Shown piece by piece: positions 1 to 9,464 of a stretch of 64,000 nt of DNA. The notes under the pieces are model-generated. The model was not told the origin of the DNA and did not search any database. It saw only the letters and a list, made by a program, of their open reading frames with translations. The first letter of the stretch is position 1. Every line of letters starts with the position of its first letter. The stretch is from Rivularia sp. PCC 7116 (GTDB lineage Bacteria; Cyanobacteriota; Cyanobacteriia; Cyanobacteriales; Nostocaceae), in the NCBI RefSeq assembly GCF_000316665.1, contig NC_019678.1, forward strand, positions 1,178,001 through 1,242,000, read 5' to 3'. A program made the position numbers and the translations under genes.

Positions 1-1637
1 GTGCCGCGAACTTCAAATTCCCAACCACCATCAATAAATTCCATGACTGTGGCGTTATTTTTATCGGCAAATTGTTCGTCGCGATGTAAGAAAAGCTGTA
101 ATTCTTGACTTTGAGTTGGTAGCAAAGCCCGAATATAGTACTGCTTGCGGAAAATTACATTGTCGGAAAAACCTATACCTAATAAATCTCGTTCTCCAAC
201 ATAAAAATCAAGTCGCATTACCATATCTTTTTCAGCAATACTTTCATCTTGCAAAATAGATTTAGTATCGAAATAACCTTCCCAAATTAATTTGTTATCG
301 TCAGCCCAACTAAAACCAAGTTCGTCATTAGTTTCCCCGAAATCAATATTGTTATCAGAATATTCGGTATTAGTTTTACTAAAAGGACCGTAACAATTTT
401 CTGCTTCTTTACTTTGATGAAACAATTCAAAGTCTACACCACGAGGCTTTATGCTAACTCCTAAAAAGAATTCACTTTTACCAAATAAATCCTTACCGCG
501 AGTGACTTTTCCGCGCACAAAACGCAATCTTGCTCTTAAGTTACCAAAAAAGAAGCGCGTAGCAATTTCAAACGCTTCTCTTGAAGTGACTATAGAATCT
601 TTACCGCTATGACTTTTGTGGATAAATGTTCTTAGTGCCCCTGGTATTTGAGCATAACTTTGTTTAACTAAGCCATCGCTGCGATTGTAATTAGTTCCGT
701 ATTCATCTTCTATAGAAAATAATCGGTTTGCAAAGGATGCTGCTCGTATATCATAAGTACGATAATTTGTACCAACTATGGCAAGCATTCTTTCTAACGG
801 AAAATATTTATGGAAGTTAACGAAAGACTCTGGTTTTTCGGCATCTTTTTGAAAATTAGGATTAAAATGCTCGATTTCATCTTTGGCACTAATTCCAATC
901 CAATTTTCCATCAATTGAAATGAAATTCCTTGATGGGGTGTACCAATAGTCACGATTTTGTTAATAAAATCTTCCCCTTTCTGATTATTTTCAGGATAAG
1001 TACGCTGTATCGCTTCCCGCACCAGCAGCCCGCCCATAGAATGAGCAATAATATTTACCTTTGGCTTTGGTTTATCAGGGTTTTGCATGTGTGCGAGTTC
1101 TCGAATAAAGTTGATTAAACGCACAAGTGCCTTACCGTAAGTTGTAAATGTCCTATCGTTTAAATCGTAGTAACGAAACACCCAAATCGTCTGACAAACA
1201 TTGTCTACCGATTCAAGTAAATGTAAAGCCATTGCTGGATCGATAATTACTTTATCTCCCGAAAAATAATTTTCTGATTGCAAATGCTTGAAGTTTTGTA
1301 CAACGTTTTTATCTTCAAGTCTTTGCAGTTGAGGGGATAAAGGAACTCCTCTACGGACTAAATCTTCTAAATTCAGTAACTTGCGAGGAAGTACCGGCTC
1401 ATTATTTATCACCTTGCCATAGTAACCAACAACATTTGTCGCATCTTGGTACTTCCAGTCTGACTTTAAAAACCTGAGAATAAATCCTTCATAAATATAG
1501 TTTTCTCCCTTTTTGTGCGGGTAAACAGTACTATTATTAAATCCTTGGTATGCATCTTGTTTCTCGTCCGAAACATCCAACTGACCAAAACCTCTAATTA
1601 AAATTATCGGCTGAGAATTTCTTGTAGATTCAGACAT
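1..1637 (-). CDS. Lipase/esterase-like alpha/beta hydrolase (C-terminus cut by window)
   Basis: An open frame starts at the ATG at 1637 and runs off the left edge of the window, so at least 545 residues are visible and the C-terminus is missing. Around residue 200 the protein carries a nucleophile elbow, A-H-S-M-G-G, preceded by a hydrophobic strand (VNII); this is the GXSXG-type signature of PGAP1/lipase-family alpha/beta hydrolases. A TIGTPHQG-like segment follows, common in triacylglycerol lipases and lipase-like acyltransferases. The last visible 200 residues are rich in aromatic and charged residues and may be a beta-rich accessory domain. No signal peptide is seen, so a cytoplasmic location is inferred. 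The substrate is unknown. Confidence 0.75.
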   Translation of the reverse strand, partial: MSESTRNSQPIILIRGFGQLDVSDEKQDAYQGFNNSTVYPHKKGENYIYEGFILRFLKSDWKYQDATNVVGYYGKVINNEPVLPRKLLNLEDLVRRGVPLSPQLQRLEDKNVVQNFKHLQSENYFSGDKVIIDPAMALHLLESVDNVCQTIWVFRYYDLNDRTFTTYGKALVRLINFIRELAHMQNPDKPKPKVNIIAHSMGGLLVREAIQRTYPENNQKGEDFINKIVTIGTPHQGISFQLMENWIGISAKDEIEHFNPNFQKDAEKPESFVNFHKYFPLERMLAIVGTNYRTYDIRAASFANRLFSIEDEYGTNYNRSDGLVKQSYAQIPGALRTFIHKSHSGKDSIVTSREAFEIATRFFFGNLRARLRFVRGKVTRGKDLFGKSEFFLGVSIKPRGVDFELFHQSKEAENCYGPFSKTNTEYSDNNIDFGETNDELGFSWADDNKLIWEGYFDTKSILQDESIAEKDMVMRLDFYVGERDLLGIGFSDNVIFRKQYYIRALLPTQSQELQLFLHRDEQFADKNNATVMEFIDGGWEFEVRG

Positions 1638-2014
1638 GACAACCTCTCAAAAATTATTTATTGTATTTAAGTAGTTTATATATTTAATTTTATACCTAAT
1701 ATTAATATACTTACGTATTTACTTTCAAAAAAATACATACTCTTGCATTAATAATTATTTCTTTAATAACCGTATGGGTCATAGTAATAGTTAAGCTGAA
1801 AATTGTTGCTTATTTAAGATTGACTCAAATTAACTATTTTTTTGTATGTCCATCGGATGTCGCAGTAGGAAAACCGTACCTATAAGCAAACTTCAGCATC
1901 CAGAAAGTAGCTCGTAAGGGTTAAGCTTTATTAAAGTAGCTTTTCCCAACCGAGAAGCGATAATAAACTTTCGGTTTTTGTTAACTTTTAATTGCGCTGT
2001 TTGAGAAACACCTA
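1638..2014. other. Gene-free stretch before terC-like gene
   Basis: AT-rich upstream region of the TerC-like gene. I looked for a yybP-ykoY (manganese) riboswitch, which often precedes TerC/MntP genes, because AGTAGC occurs twice near 1900-1945, but I could not assemble the conserved stems. No gene is seen. Confidence 0.4.
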
Positions 2015-2725
2015 ATGTTAGAGCGAATTTTCGATTATCTTCAATATAATTTCAGTATTGAAGCATCTATAGTCCTACTTATTCTAATTTTTCTAGAAGC
2101 CGTACTGTCAGCAGATAATGCCATTGCCCTAGCTGCTATAGCTCAAGGGCTTGAAGACAAGAAACTTGAACGTCAAGCGCTTAACATCGGTTTAGTCGTT
2201 GCATACGTGCTGAGAATTACTTTGCTTCTTACCGCTACTTGGGTGCAAAAATATTGGCAATTCGAGTTAATCGGCGCAGCTTATCTACTTTGGTTGGTAT
2301 TTCAACACTTCACCTCCGAAGAAGATGAAGAACATCATCATCACGGTCCCCGTTATACATCGCTTTTACAGGTAATACCCGTAATTGCCCTGACAGATTT
2401 AGCCTTTTCTTTAGACAGCGTAACTACTGCCATTGCTGTTTCAGATACGAAATGGTTGGTAATAACAGGAACTACAATTGGCATTATCACCCTGAGATTC
2501 ATGGCAGGCTTATTTATTCGCTGGTTGGATGAATTTGTTTACCTTGAAGATGCAGGCTACATTACCGTTGCATTTGTAGGCTTACGCTTACTGTTGAGAG
2601 TAGTCAACGAAGCTTTTGTTCCCCCTCAGTGGGTAATAGTTAGCGCGATCGCGATTATCCTAGCCTGGGGATTTTCTAAGCGCACAGCTTCCGAAATGTC
2701 AGAAGAAAGCGAAAAAACAAATTAG
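2015..2725 (+). CDS. TerC family integral membrane protein
   Basis: 236 residues with about seven hydrophobic segments. The two signature acidic motifs of the TerC family are present: SADNAIALAAIAQG in the second helix and LTDLAFSLDSV in the second half. A histidine-rich loop (EEDEEHHHHGP) lies between the two halves and could bind metal. TerC proteins are implicated in export or homeostasis of metal ions, including Mn2+ loading of exported proteins; the cyanobacterial substrate is not shown here. It is a single gene, followed by a degenerate short-repeat spacer. The start is the first ATG of the frame. Confidence 0.85.
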   Translation: MLERIFDYLQYNFSIEASIVLLILIFLEAVLSADNAIALAAIAQGLEDKKLERQALNIGLVVAYVLRITLLLTATWVQKYWQFELIGAAYLLWLVFQHFTSEEDEEHHHHGPRYTSLLQVIPVIALTDLAFSLDSVTTAIAVSDTKWLVITGTTIGIITLRFMAGLFIRWLDEFVYLEDAGYITVAFVGLRLLLRVVNEAFVPPQWVIVSAIAIILAWGFSKRTASEMSEESEKTN

Positions 2726-2876
2726 TTGTTAGTTGGGCATGGGGCATGGGTAATAGGTAGTAGGTAATAGGTAATTGGGAATAGTGAGGGGAATTTTTTG
2801 GAACATCATTCTTCACCCCCTCATCCCCTCACCTCCTTGTCCCCTTGTCTCCCCCAATCCCAATTTCCCCAGAAAA
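2726..2876. repeat. Short tandemly repeated repetitive (STRR-like) spacer
   Basis: The spacer consists of drifting 6-7 base units such as GGCATGG, TAGTAGG and TAATAGG, then a C-rich tract of CCCCT-type units up to the 3' end of ndk. This low-complexity, non-coding composition is typical of heptanucleotide STRR families in heterocystous cyanobacteria. A similar tract recurs at about 3425-3500. Confidence 0.6.
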
Positions 2877-3353
2877 CTACTTAGCTGCTAATTCCTTAGC
2901 AAATTTTTCATACAACCAAGGCATGTTTTGAGGTTGCCAGCTAACTAATTCATCATTGCTAAACCATAAGGAAATTTCTCTTTGTGCGGTTTCGACAGCA
3001 TCCGAACCGTGGATGATATTGCGCCCGATGTCAACGCCAAAATCACCGCGAATAGTTCCGGGTTCTGCTGTTAAAGGGTTAGTTGCACCAATTATCTTTC
3101 TAGCAGCAGCAACAACGCCTTCACCTTCCCAAACCATTGCTACAACAGGGCCAGAAGTGATAAAGTCCACCAAGCCAGCAAAAAATGGTCTTTCTTTATG
3201 AACGTCGTAATGGGATTCAGCCAATTCCCGACTGACTTTCATAAATTTCATACCAACCAAAGTAAAGCCCTTGTTTTCATAGCGGCTAATAATCTCACCA
3301 ACTAATCCACGCTGTACCCCATCGGGCTTAATTGCTAAAAATGTGCGCTCCAT
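2877..3353 (-). CDS. ndk: Nucleoside diphosphate kinase
   Basis: Transfers the gamma-phosphate from ATP to nucleoside diphosphates through a phospho-histidine. The protein opens with [20 protein letters not shown], diagnostic of the family, and carries the active-site segment NIIHGSDA with the catalytic His at residue 115. I start at the ATG at 3353 rather than the in-frame GTG three bases upstream: an AGGAGAT ribosome binding site lies about seven bases before that ATG. At 158 residues it is slightly longer than the usual 149 because of a short C-terminal extension. It is transcribed alone, convergent with the TerC-like gene and divergent from speA. Confidence 0.95.
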   Translation of the reverse strand: MERTFLAIKPDGVQRGLVGEIISRYENKGFTLVGMKFMKVSRELAESHYDVHKERPFFAGLVDFITSGPVVAMVWEGEGVVAAARKIIGATNPLTAEPGTIRGDFGVDIGRNIIHGSDAVETAQREISLWFSNDELVSWQPQNMPWLYEKFAKELAAK

Positions 3354-3356
3354 CAC

Positions 3357-3602
3357 TATCTCCTATAAATTCATCAATCTATCACTTGTTATTTGTCCGT
3401 CGCGATTCGTTTTTTGTCAATAGTGAATTTGGGAATTGGGGATAGAGAATGGGGCATTGGGAATAATTATTTATTCTCTCCCCTCTCCATTACCTACTAC
3501 CTAATTACGATTTATGGAAAATTTATACCCCACGAATCTTCCCCCCGAGACATGAATGAGTTAAATTGAAATTCGTGGGTGAAGTACGAAGGTGAATGGT
3601 AA
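3357..3602. other. ndk/speA divergent promoter region with short repeats
   Basis: Divergent intergenic region. About 3425-3500 holds GGGAATTGGGG/ACCTACTACC-type degenerate repeats. Bases about 3588-3600 give a weak ribosome binding site (AAGGTGA) for speA. No clear -35/-10 pair could be assigned. Confidence 0.4.
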
Positions 3603-5630
3603 ATGGGTGTTGAGTCTATTGCTACATCGGCTGAAACAGGAAAATTATCATTGAATGGCAAAAAAGCTAAAGCTAAAGTAAGTAACAATAAAAAAGCTCA
3701 GAAACTTTTGCCACCCAGTACAATTACAGATTCGCCCCAAAATAATTGGACAATCGAAGAAAGTGAAGCACTGTACCGCATTGAAGGTTGGGGACAGCCT
3801 TATTTTTCTATAAACGCTGCCGGTCATGTTACGGTTTCTCCAAAAGGCGAACGTGGTGGTTCTCTGGATTTGTACGAATTGGTGAAAGCGCTGAAACTGC
3901 GTAATTTGGGCTTACCTTTACTGATTCGCTTTTCCGATATTTTAGAAGACAGAATCGAGCGTCTCAATGCTTGTTTTGCTAAAGCTATAGCTCGTTACAA
4001 CTACGATGGTGTTTATCAAGGCGTATTTCCAGTCAAATGCAATCAGCAACGGCATTTGATTGAAGATTTAGTACGTTTTGGCAAACCCCATCAATTTGGC
4101 TTAGAAGCAGGTTCTAAACCGGAATTAATGATTGCTTTGGCGCTACTGGATACGGTTGGAGCTTTATTAATTTGTAACGGTTATAAAGACCGTGAATATA
4201 TTGAGACTGCAATGCTAACTCAAAGACTGGGGCAAACTCCAATTCTAGTTTTAGAACAAATTGAAGAAGTTGATTTAGTAATTGAAGTTAGCAATCAGTT
4301 AAAAATTAAACCTATATTAGGAATTCGTGCCAAGCTTAGTACTCAGGGAATGGGACGGTGGGGTACTTCTAGCGGCGATCGCGCTAAGTTCGGTTTGAAT
4401 ATTCCGGAAATTATTCGCGCTGTTGATAAATTACGCAATGCCGATTTGTTGGATTCATTACAGCTTTTACACTTCCATGTCGGCTCTCAAATATCGGCAA
4501 TTAATGTAATTAAAGATGCTATCCAAGAAGCAAGCCGTATCTACGTGGAGTTAGCTTCCTTGGGAGCAAATATGAAATATCTTGATGTCGGCGGTGGTTT
4601 AGGAGTTGATTATGATGGTTCTCAAACCAATTTCTACGCTTCTAAAAACTACAACATGCAAAACTATGCCAACGATATAGTGGCAGAGCTAAAAGATGCT
4701 TGTAAAGAGCAAAATATTCCCGTACCAACACTTGTCAGCGAAAGTGGAAGAGCTGTTGCTTCCCATCAGTCAGTATTGATTTTTGATGTTCTCAGTACCA
4801 GCGAAGTACCATTAGAACCACCCGAAGCATTTAAAGAAGGTGAATCCCATCTAATTTCCTACTTGTGGGAAACCTACCAATCTATCAACGAAGAGAATTA
4901 TCAAGAGTTTTATCACGATGCGGTTCAGTTCAAAGAAGAAGCTATTAGTCGCTTCAATTTAGGAATTTTATCTTTAAGGGAACGAGCCAAAGCAGAACAA
5001 CTATACTGGGCTTGTTGTTATAAAATTCTTAACATCATTAAGCAGCAGGAATACGTACCCGACGATATGGAAGACTTAGAGATAATTATGTCTTCTATCT
5101 ATTACATAAATCTTTCGGTGTTTCAATCGGCACCCGACTGCTGGGCGATAGATCAGTTATTTCCGATAATGCCCATACACCGTTTGGATGAAGAACCCAC
5201 GCGACGCGGTATTTTAGCCGATCTCACCTGCGATAGTGATGGAAAAATTGATAGTTTTATCGACTCGCGAGACGTAAAATCTGTTTTGGAACTACATCCT
5301 TTCAAAGCCGGGGAACCCTATTACTTAGGAATGTTTCTTAATGGAGCTTACCAAGAAATCATGGGTAACTTACATAACCTCTTCGGCGACACTAACACCG
5401 TTCACATTCAATTAACGCCAAAGGGCTATCAAATTAAACACGTAGTTAAAGGCGATACCATGAGTGAGGTAGTAGGTTACGTACAATACAATACCGAAGA
5501 TATGATAGAAAGAATTCGCCAGCGTTGTGAAGAAGCCTTAGAGCAAAATCAAATAACCATCGCTCAATCTCAGCGACTGCTGCAAACCTACGAGCAAAGT
5601 TTGAGTCGTTATACTTATCTTTCTTCGTGA
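3603..5630 (+). CDS. speA: Biosynthetic arginine decarboxylase
   Basis: 675 residues, the normal length for cyanobacterial SpeA. It decarboxylates L-arginine to agmatine, the entry to polyamine synthesis, using pyridoxal phosphate. The N-terminal 50 residues are a variable Lys/Ser-rich extension. The fold-III decarboxylase barrel follows, with the PLP lysine K145 in GVFPVKCNQQRHLI, glycine-rich segment YLDVGGGLGVDYDGS, and SESGRAVASHQS, all characteristic of SpeA. The ATG at 3603 has an AAGGTGA about nine bases upstream. It is a monocistronic unit followed by repeat DNA and a shared bidirectional terminator. Confidence 0.95.
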   Translation: MGVESIATSAETGKLSLNGKKAKAKVSNNKKAQKLLPPSTITDSPQNNWTIEESEALYRIEGWGQPYFSINAAGHVTVSPKGERGGSLDLYELVKALKLRNLGLPLLIRFSDILEDRIERLNACFAKAIARYNYDGVYQGVFPVKCNQQRHLIEDLVRFGKPHQFGLEAGSKPELMIALALLDTVGALLICNGYKDREYIETAMLTQRLGQTPILVLEQIEEVDLVIEVSNQLKIKPILGIRAKLSTQGMGRWGTSSGDRAKFGLNIPEIIRAVDKLRNADLLDSLQLLHFHVGSQISAINVIKDAIQEASRIYVELASLGANMKYLDVGGGLGVDYDGSQTNFYASKNYNMQNYANDIVAELKDACKEQNIPVPTLVSESGRAVASHQSVLIFDVLSTSEVPLEPPEAFKEGESHLISYLWETYQSINEENYQEFYHDAVQFKEEAISRFNLGILSLRERAKAEQLYWACCYKILNIIKQQEYVPDDMEDLEIIMSSIYYINLSVFQSAPDCWAIDQLFPIMPIHRLDEEPTRRGILADLTCDSDGKIDSFIDSRDVKSVLELHPFKAGEPYYLGMFLNGAYQEIMGNLHNLFGDTNTVHIQLTPKGYQIKHVVKGDTMSEVVGYVQYNTEDMIERIRQRCEEALEQNQITIAQSQRLLQTYEQSLSRYTYLSS

Positions 5631-5643
5631 ATCAACACTTTGG

Positions 5644-5742
5644 AACCTCACCCCCAGCCCCTCTTTATGAAGGGAGAGGGGTGTAATCATTTACCCTTCT
5701 CCTTGACAAGGAGAGGGGTGCGCGTAAGCGCGGGGTGAGGTT
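5644..5742. repeat. Palindromic repeat element with AACCTCACCCC ends
   Basis: A roughly 100-bp segment bounded by an inverted repeat: AACCTCACCCC at 5644-5654 and GGGGTGAGGTT at 5732-5742. Internal sub-repeats (CCCTCTTTATGAAGGGAGAGGGG and CCCTTCTCC...GGAGAGGGG) would fold into further hairpins. This layout is typical of dispersed palindromic elements in filamentous cyanobacteria. It lies just after the speA stop. Confidence 0.6.
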
Positions 5743-5839
5743 TTTGGATTGATGGTGCGTGACGTTCGTAACAACATTCATTACTACGTTCAAATGATTT
5801 CGTAGCGTCACACACTACAAGAAAATTATCCCCATTACC

Positions 5840-5922
5840 AATTACTAATTATCAATTACCAATTACCAATTACCAATGCCCCATGCCCAATGCCCCATGC
5901 CCAATGCCCCATGCCCCATGCT
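5840..5922. repeat. CCAATGC/CCCATGC heptamer tandem repeats
   Basis: Tandem degenerate heptamers of the AATTACC and CCAATGCC/CCCATGCC types, a classic STRR of Nostoc-like genomes. The DNA is non-coding and lies between the speA and sugar-nucleotidyltransferase 3' ends. Confidence 0.75.
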
Positions 5923-5929
5923 CAAAAAC

Positions 5930-5966
5930 AAAACCCGGCTTCTCTAAAAACAAGAAACCGGGTTTT
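5930..5966. terminator. Bidirectional terminator between convergent genes
   Basis: AAAACCCGG (5930-5938) pairs with CCGGGTTTT (5958-5966) around a 19-base A-rich loop. The symmetric A/T flanks mean it can end transcription of speA (+) and of the leftward nucleotidyltransferase gene. Confidence 0.75.
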
Positions 5967-6002
5967 ATTAATTTTGTGGAATTCTATTGTCGTAATTCCC
6001 GT

Positions 6003-7172
6003 TCAACTAGAAGTAGTATCTAACAACTCAGCAATAGCTTGACGCTCTGCGGGGTTGTGAGCGGGTGGTGCTTGGCGAGCATCGGTAATCAACCAGTCTA
6101 AGGAAGCTGCTTGAACGTCAATTGATGCCCCAGTTTTATCAACGCAGTAGCGACCGTAAACTAGTTTATCAACTAACATTACTCCCGGGCCAAGCCGTGA
6201 ATATTCAAAAATCACGCTGTTTTCTACAGTAGCGCCGCTACATACGCAGCAAGAAGGACCAATATAAACTGGGCCAACAATTTTGGCTCCATCTTCTATT
6301 TTGGTCATTGCACCAATGTAAACAGGGCCGGTAATATCCACCTTATCCCAATTTACGGAAACATTTAAACCGGTATAAATTCCTTCTTTAACTTGATTGC
6401 CGGGAATTTGTACGTTTTTAATTTCCCCTGAAAGTACTCCGCGAATTGCGCGCCAATAATCGGGTACCTTACCGATGTCTACCCATTCAAAGTCCATTGC
6501 TTTAGCGTAGAATGGCGCACCCATTTCTACAAGTTTGGGGAATAAATCACCACCGATGTCATATTCAACATTGGAAGGAATATGTTCAAATATCTCTGGT
6601 TCAAAAATGTAAATACCAGTACTGATATTTGTACTTTTTGCTTCTTCTACAGAAGGTTTTTCTTGGAATTCCTTAATACGACCTTCGTCATCGGTAACAA
6701 CAATACCGTAACTAGACACTTCTTCGCGAGGTACAGTTTTAGTTACTATAGTGGCGATAGAACCTTTTTCTCTATGCCATTTTACTGCTGCGGTCAAATC
6801 CAGGTCAATTAAAGCATCGCCGCACAATACAATAAAAGTATCGTCGAAAAAAGTGTTAAAATCCTGAATTTTTCTCATTCCACCAGCAGAACCGATGGCT
6901 TTTCCGACTAATTTACCGTTATCGTCAATACTACCTTCAAAAGAGTAGCCAATTTCTACACCAAACCTTTGACCGTCACGAAAATAGCTTTCGATTTCCT
7001 CAGCTAAATGACTCACATTGACCATAATTTGGTCAAAGCCATGCTGACGTAATAATTCCAGTAAAAATTCCATCACTGGCTTTTGCAGGATGGGAATCAT
7101 CGGTTTAGGAGTAGTGTAGGTAATCGGACGAACACGAGTACCTTTACCCGCAGCCAAAATCATTGCTTTCAT
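6003..7172 (-). CDS. Sugar-phosphate nucleotidyltransferase (mannose-1-P guanylyltransferase type)
   Basis: 389 residues. The first ~235 form a nucleotidyltransferase domain starting MKAMILAAGKGTRVRPITYT, with the GXGTRxRP nucleotide loop and PKPM motif; further conserved acidic segments are VLCGDALIDLD and DFEWVDIGKVPDYWRA. The C-terminal ~140 residues have hexapeptide-like left-handed beta-helix repeats (VYIGAMTKIEDGAKIVGPVYIG). This is the GDP-mannose/NDP-glucose pyrophosphorylase architecture, which makes activated sugars for polysaccharide or glycan synthesis. The exact sugar and nucleotide cannot be read from the sequence. It starts at the ATG at 7172 and is a single gene. Confidence 0.85.
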   Translation of the reverse strand: MKAMILAAGKGTRVRPITYTTPKPMIPILQKPVMEFLLELLRQHGFDQIMVNVSHLAEEIESYFRDGQRFGVEIGYSFEGSIDDNGKLVGKAIGSAGGMRKIQDFNTFFDDTFIVLCGDALIDLDLTAAVKWHREKGSIATIVTKTVPREEVSSYGIVVTDDEGRIKEFQEKPSVEEAKSTNISTGIYIFEPEIFEHIPSNVEYDIGGDLFPKLVEMGAPFYAKAMDFEWVDIGKVPDYWRAIRGVLSGEIKNVQIPGNQVKEGIYTGLNVSVNWDKVDITGPVYIGAMTKIEDGAKIVGPVYIGPSCCVCSGATVENSVIFEYSRLGPGVMLVDKLVYGRYCVDKTGASIDVQAASLDWLITDARQAPPAHNPAERQAIAELLDTTSS

Positions 7173-7466
7173 AAATACTTAGTCCTCAACCACAAGCCAG
7201 TTTACGTAGATTAAGCGATACTTCATCATCTGTTTTTATTTGTATGAAGTCATCCCTAAAAGCACGGATAATACACTTATAATGCATTCACATAAGTGGG
7301 TCTTGGCAAATAAAATGATAAGAAATCGCCAATATTCCAGTTTACTCACATTTGAGTATCCAACTCAAAGCTCGCATTCAAGCTTTCTATAAAACCATGC
7401 TCCTTCAAAAGCGTTAGAGTTTTGCGTGCTTGAGAAAAGACAGTCGCTCCGCCGCCGAAAATTAAA

Positions 7467-8294
7467 TTAACTTGCTGCTTGAGACATAGGATTACTAGTC
7501 GATTGTGCAAGCAAGCGAATTTTTACTTCTTGATAAAAATCTTCTTGATACAACTCTACCTTTGATTGAGCCGAGAGCAGTAGTAGCGCCCAGAAGACAC
7601 TCACTGTATGAGCATTTACTCCGTGGGAATGGTCTTTCCCCAACTTCGATATTGATTGGGTTTGAGACCACCACTCTACTAACTGTTCCAAATTCATCCA
7701 GCTTTCTCCCAAATGCAGTTCTGCTGCTTTAGTTTGCAAAACTTGTTCCAATTCCCCAGCAACTTCCGTGAGATTTTCTTGGTGTGCTAGTTCTAATGCT
7801 GCCTTTAAAGTTCTAATTCCGGGCTGGCGTTTTTTCGCTAGAGGCTTAGTTTTTTGTACCAGTTGCAGTTGTTTAGCCATTACATGCAACTGGTCAATTA
7901 ACTCCTTTAAACTTACCCGACGTGCGGGTGGAGGCATTGCAGAACGTCTTCGTCGTAACTGTTTCTCTAAAGGCAGTCTAGCTATCCGTTCGTTCAAAAC
8001 ATCTTCATCATCAAGCAGAAATTCATCTGTCATTGAAGCATCTAGCTCATCTTCTGCTGATTGCAATTCCATCAAAGTATTAGCTTTGAATAACACCAAC
8101 ATTGATGCCGATAAAAATGCTTGTCCCGATTGAGATAGATCGGTTTCATACCCCCTCTTCCTTTTCTCAGGTGCCATGAGTTCTATATATCTGTCTATCA
8201 CCTCAACTACTTGCACATCCCAAGGATCGATTTCTCCTTGTTCGGCTTGATGAATAAGTTGGGTAATTGTTTCTAAAAGCTCAGAAGCATCCAT
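7467..8294 (-). CDS. scpA: Segregation and condensation protein A (ScpA) family
   Basis: 275 residues from the ATG at 8294; a TTG two codons upstream also opens the frame but has no better signal. The N-terminal part carries the kleisin signature seen in ScpA (LLETITQLIHQAEQGEIDPW, with a conserved DPWD) and the C-terminal part a winged-helix-like segment (VSVFWALLLLSAQSKVELYQ). ScpA bridges SMC ATPase heads and, with ScpB, forms the bacterial condensin. The middle is charged and probably flexible. No scpB or smc gene is in the window. The gene is separated by repeats from the LapA-like gene upstream. Confidence 0.8.
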   Translation of the reverse strand: MDASELLETITQLIHQAEQGEIDPWDVQVVEVIDRYIELMAPEKRKRGYETDLSQSGQAFLSASMLVLFKANTLMELQSAEDELDASMTDEFLLDDEDVLNERIARLPLEKQLRRRRSAMPPPARRVSLKELIDQLHVMAKQLQLVQKTKPLAKKRQPGIRTLKAALELAHQENLTEVAGELEQVLQTKAAELHLGESWMNLEQLVEWWSQTQSISKLGKDHSHGVNAHTVSVFWALLLLSAQSKVELYQEDFYQEVKIRLLAQSTSNPMSQAAS

Positions 8295-8319
8295 CGACAA
8301 GTACTAAAATTTTGCGAAA

Positions 8320-8400
8320 GGGCAGAATTGGGAATTGGGAATTGGAAATTGGGAATGGGGAATAGTTAGGAGTTATGAGTCAGGAGTTGAGAATGTAGTG
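8320..8400. repeat. GGGAATT-type short repeats
   Basis: Degenerate 6-7 base units (GGGAATT, GGAAATT, GGAGTTA) in the spacer between two leftward genes; similar to the other STRR tracts of the window. Confidence 0.55.
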
Positions 8401-8498
8401 GGAGCGTCTGGCTTCTTTAAACAACTTAGCTTTTTAGCTCCCCCCTTGTTCACCATTTTCCCCTGTACCTGCTCTCTCCTTATCTCCTCATCTCTCGA

Positions 8499-8837
8499 TT
8501 AAGCGTTAGCTGAATCGCTAGCCACTGGTAAAGAAGGTTGTAAAGATTGAATTTGAGTTTGGTACTCTTCAATCTTGCATTCTAATTCCTGAATTTGAGC
8601 ATTCTTTTGACGAACTTTTGAACCAGACCACGCAAGTCTTTCTAAATGAGTCCAAACACTAAATAACCAAGCCAAAACTCCACCTAAGCCCAAAGCTATT
8701 AGCAACTCAACTGAAATTGGTGCTTGTACTTCTACACCCGGAATTAGATGAATGGTTCCTAATTCTGTGTTTTCTATACTGAATAAAGCAAAAGCTAAAC
8801 AAAAAATAAAAATTATCGCAAAATTTAGTTGTCTCAT
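8499..8837 (-). CDS. LapA-domain small membrane protein
   Basis: 112 residues starting at the ATG at 8837 (a TTG two codons upstream is less likely). There are two hydrophobic helices, about residues 4-22 and 45-62, separated by a short polar strand, then a coiled-coil tail (QIQELECKIEEYQTQIQSL). This matches the LapA/DUF1049 family of small inner-membrane proteins, which in enterobacteria work with LapB in lipopolysaccharide regulation; the role in cyanobacteria is unknown. A second, longer LapA-like gene is at 20.5 kb. Confidence 0.7.
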   Translation of the reverse strand: MRQLNFAIIFIFCLAFALFSIENTELGTIHLIPGVEVQAPISVELLIALGLGGVLAWLFSVWTHLERLAWSGSKVRQKNAQIQELECKIEEYQTQIQSLQPSLPVASDSANA

Positions 8838-8999
8838 GGTCAACTATCCACTTAAGTGATTAATTGTTGTTATTTTTTCCAGTTCTTTCCAATCAATACC
8901 TGCCATGAATGGTAAGTATTAGCTGTGCAACTTTGATATATTGCATTTTTATTAATGCAGTCGTTACACGATAGGAACAATAGAGTATTAGAATAAAAT

Positions 9000-9166
9000 T
9001 CACCAGGGCATTTGCTACAATCGAACGCTAGTCGTTTCCAGTGGGAAGCCAACCGCGTGCGGAGATTCTCCCTGTTGAGCCTGTTGAGCCGACTGCCGTG
9101 AGACCCCCAGACCTCACTGGCTCGGAAACCGAGCCGCAGCTTCGGTGAACGGCAACGTAATGGCTC
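9000..9166. repeat. GC-rich, highly palindromic dispersed element
   Basis: A GC-rich island in an AT-rich gap. It holds a perfect palindrome GGCTCGG-AAA-CCGAGCC at 9119-9135, GTGAG (9098-9102) facing CTCAC (9113-9117), GGGAAGCC near 9043 facing a TTCTCCC at about 9066-9072, and a direct repeat of TTGAGCCTG. It sits in a 600-bp gap with no convincing gene. A leftward frame crosses it and encodes CSKC...CNDC, but the reading looks incidental. It is probably a MITE-like repeat or the end of a mobile element. Confidence 0.5.
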
Positions 9167-9464
9167 AAGAAAGTATATCACGATATTTTTATACCTTTAA
9201 TCATAAAAAAAATAACACTGTAATTATGGTCTTTATACTGAATAAAGGTTAAAAATAGCTACACAAAAGTTTAAGACATAATTTCTATTAACCTTCCTTT
9301 AAATTTTCTGCTTGAGCATTCTGCGCTTAGCACATACTGTTGGATTGTCTTTGATACATCTTTCTTTAGGCTACTTATATTTATTGGGATATCTAGTATT
9401 GAAGAATACTAATAGGAGAGATATTAGGTATGAAAAGTTAGAAGTTATAAGTTTGGATCTGATA

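Noticed and set aside
1840-2014. yybP-ykoY manganese riboswitch before the TerC-like gene
   Set aside because: AGTAGC occurs, but the paired stems and conserved loops could not be assembled.
8870-9181. Leftward frame encoding CSKC and CNDC, suggesting a zinc-ribbon protein
   Set aside because: It runs through a palindromic GC-rich repeat, has no good start or codon signature, and the cysteine pairs are explained by the repeat sequence.
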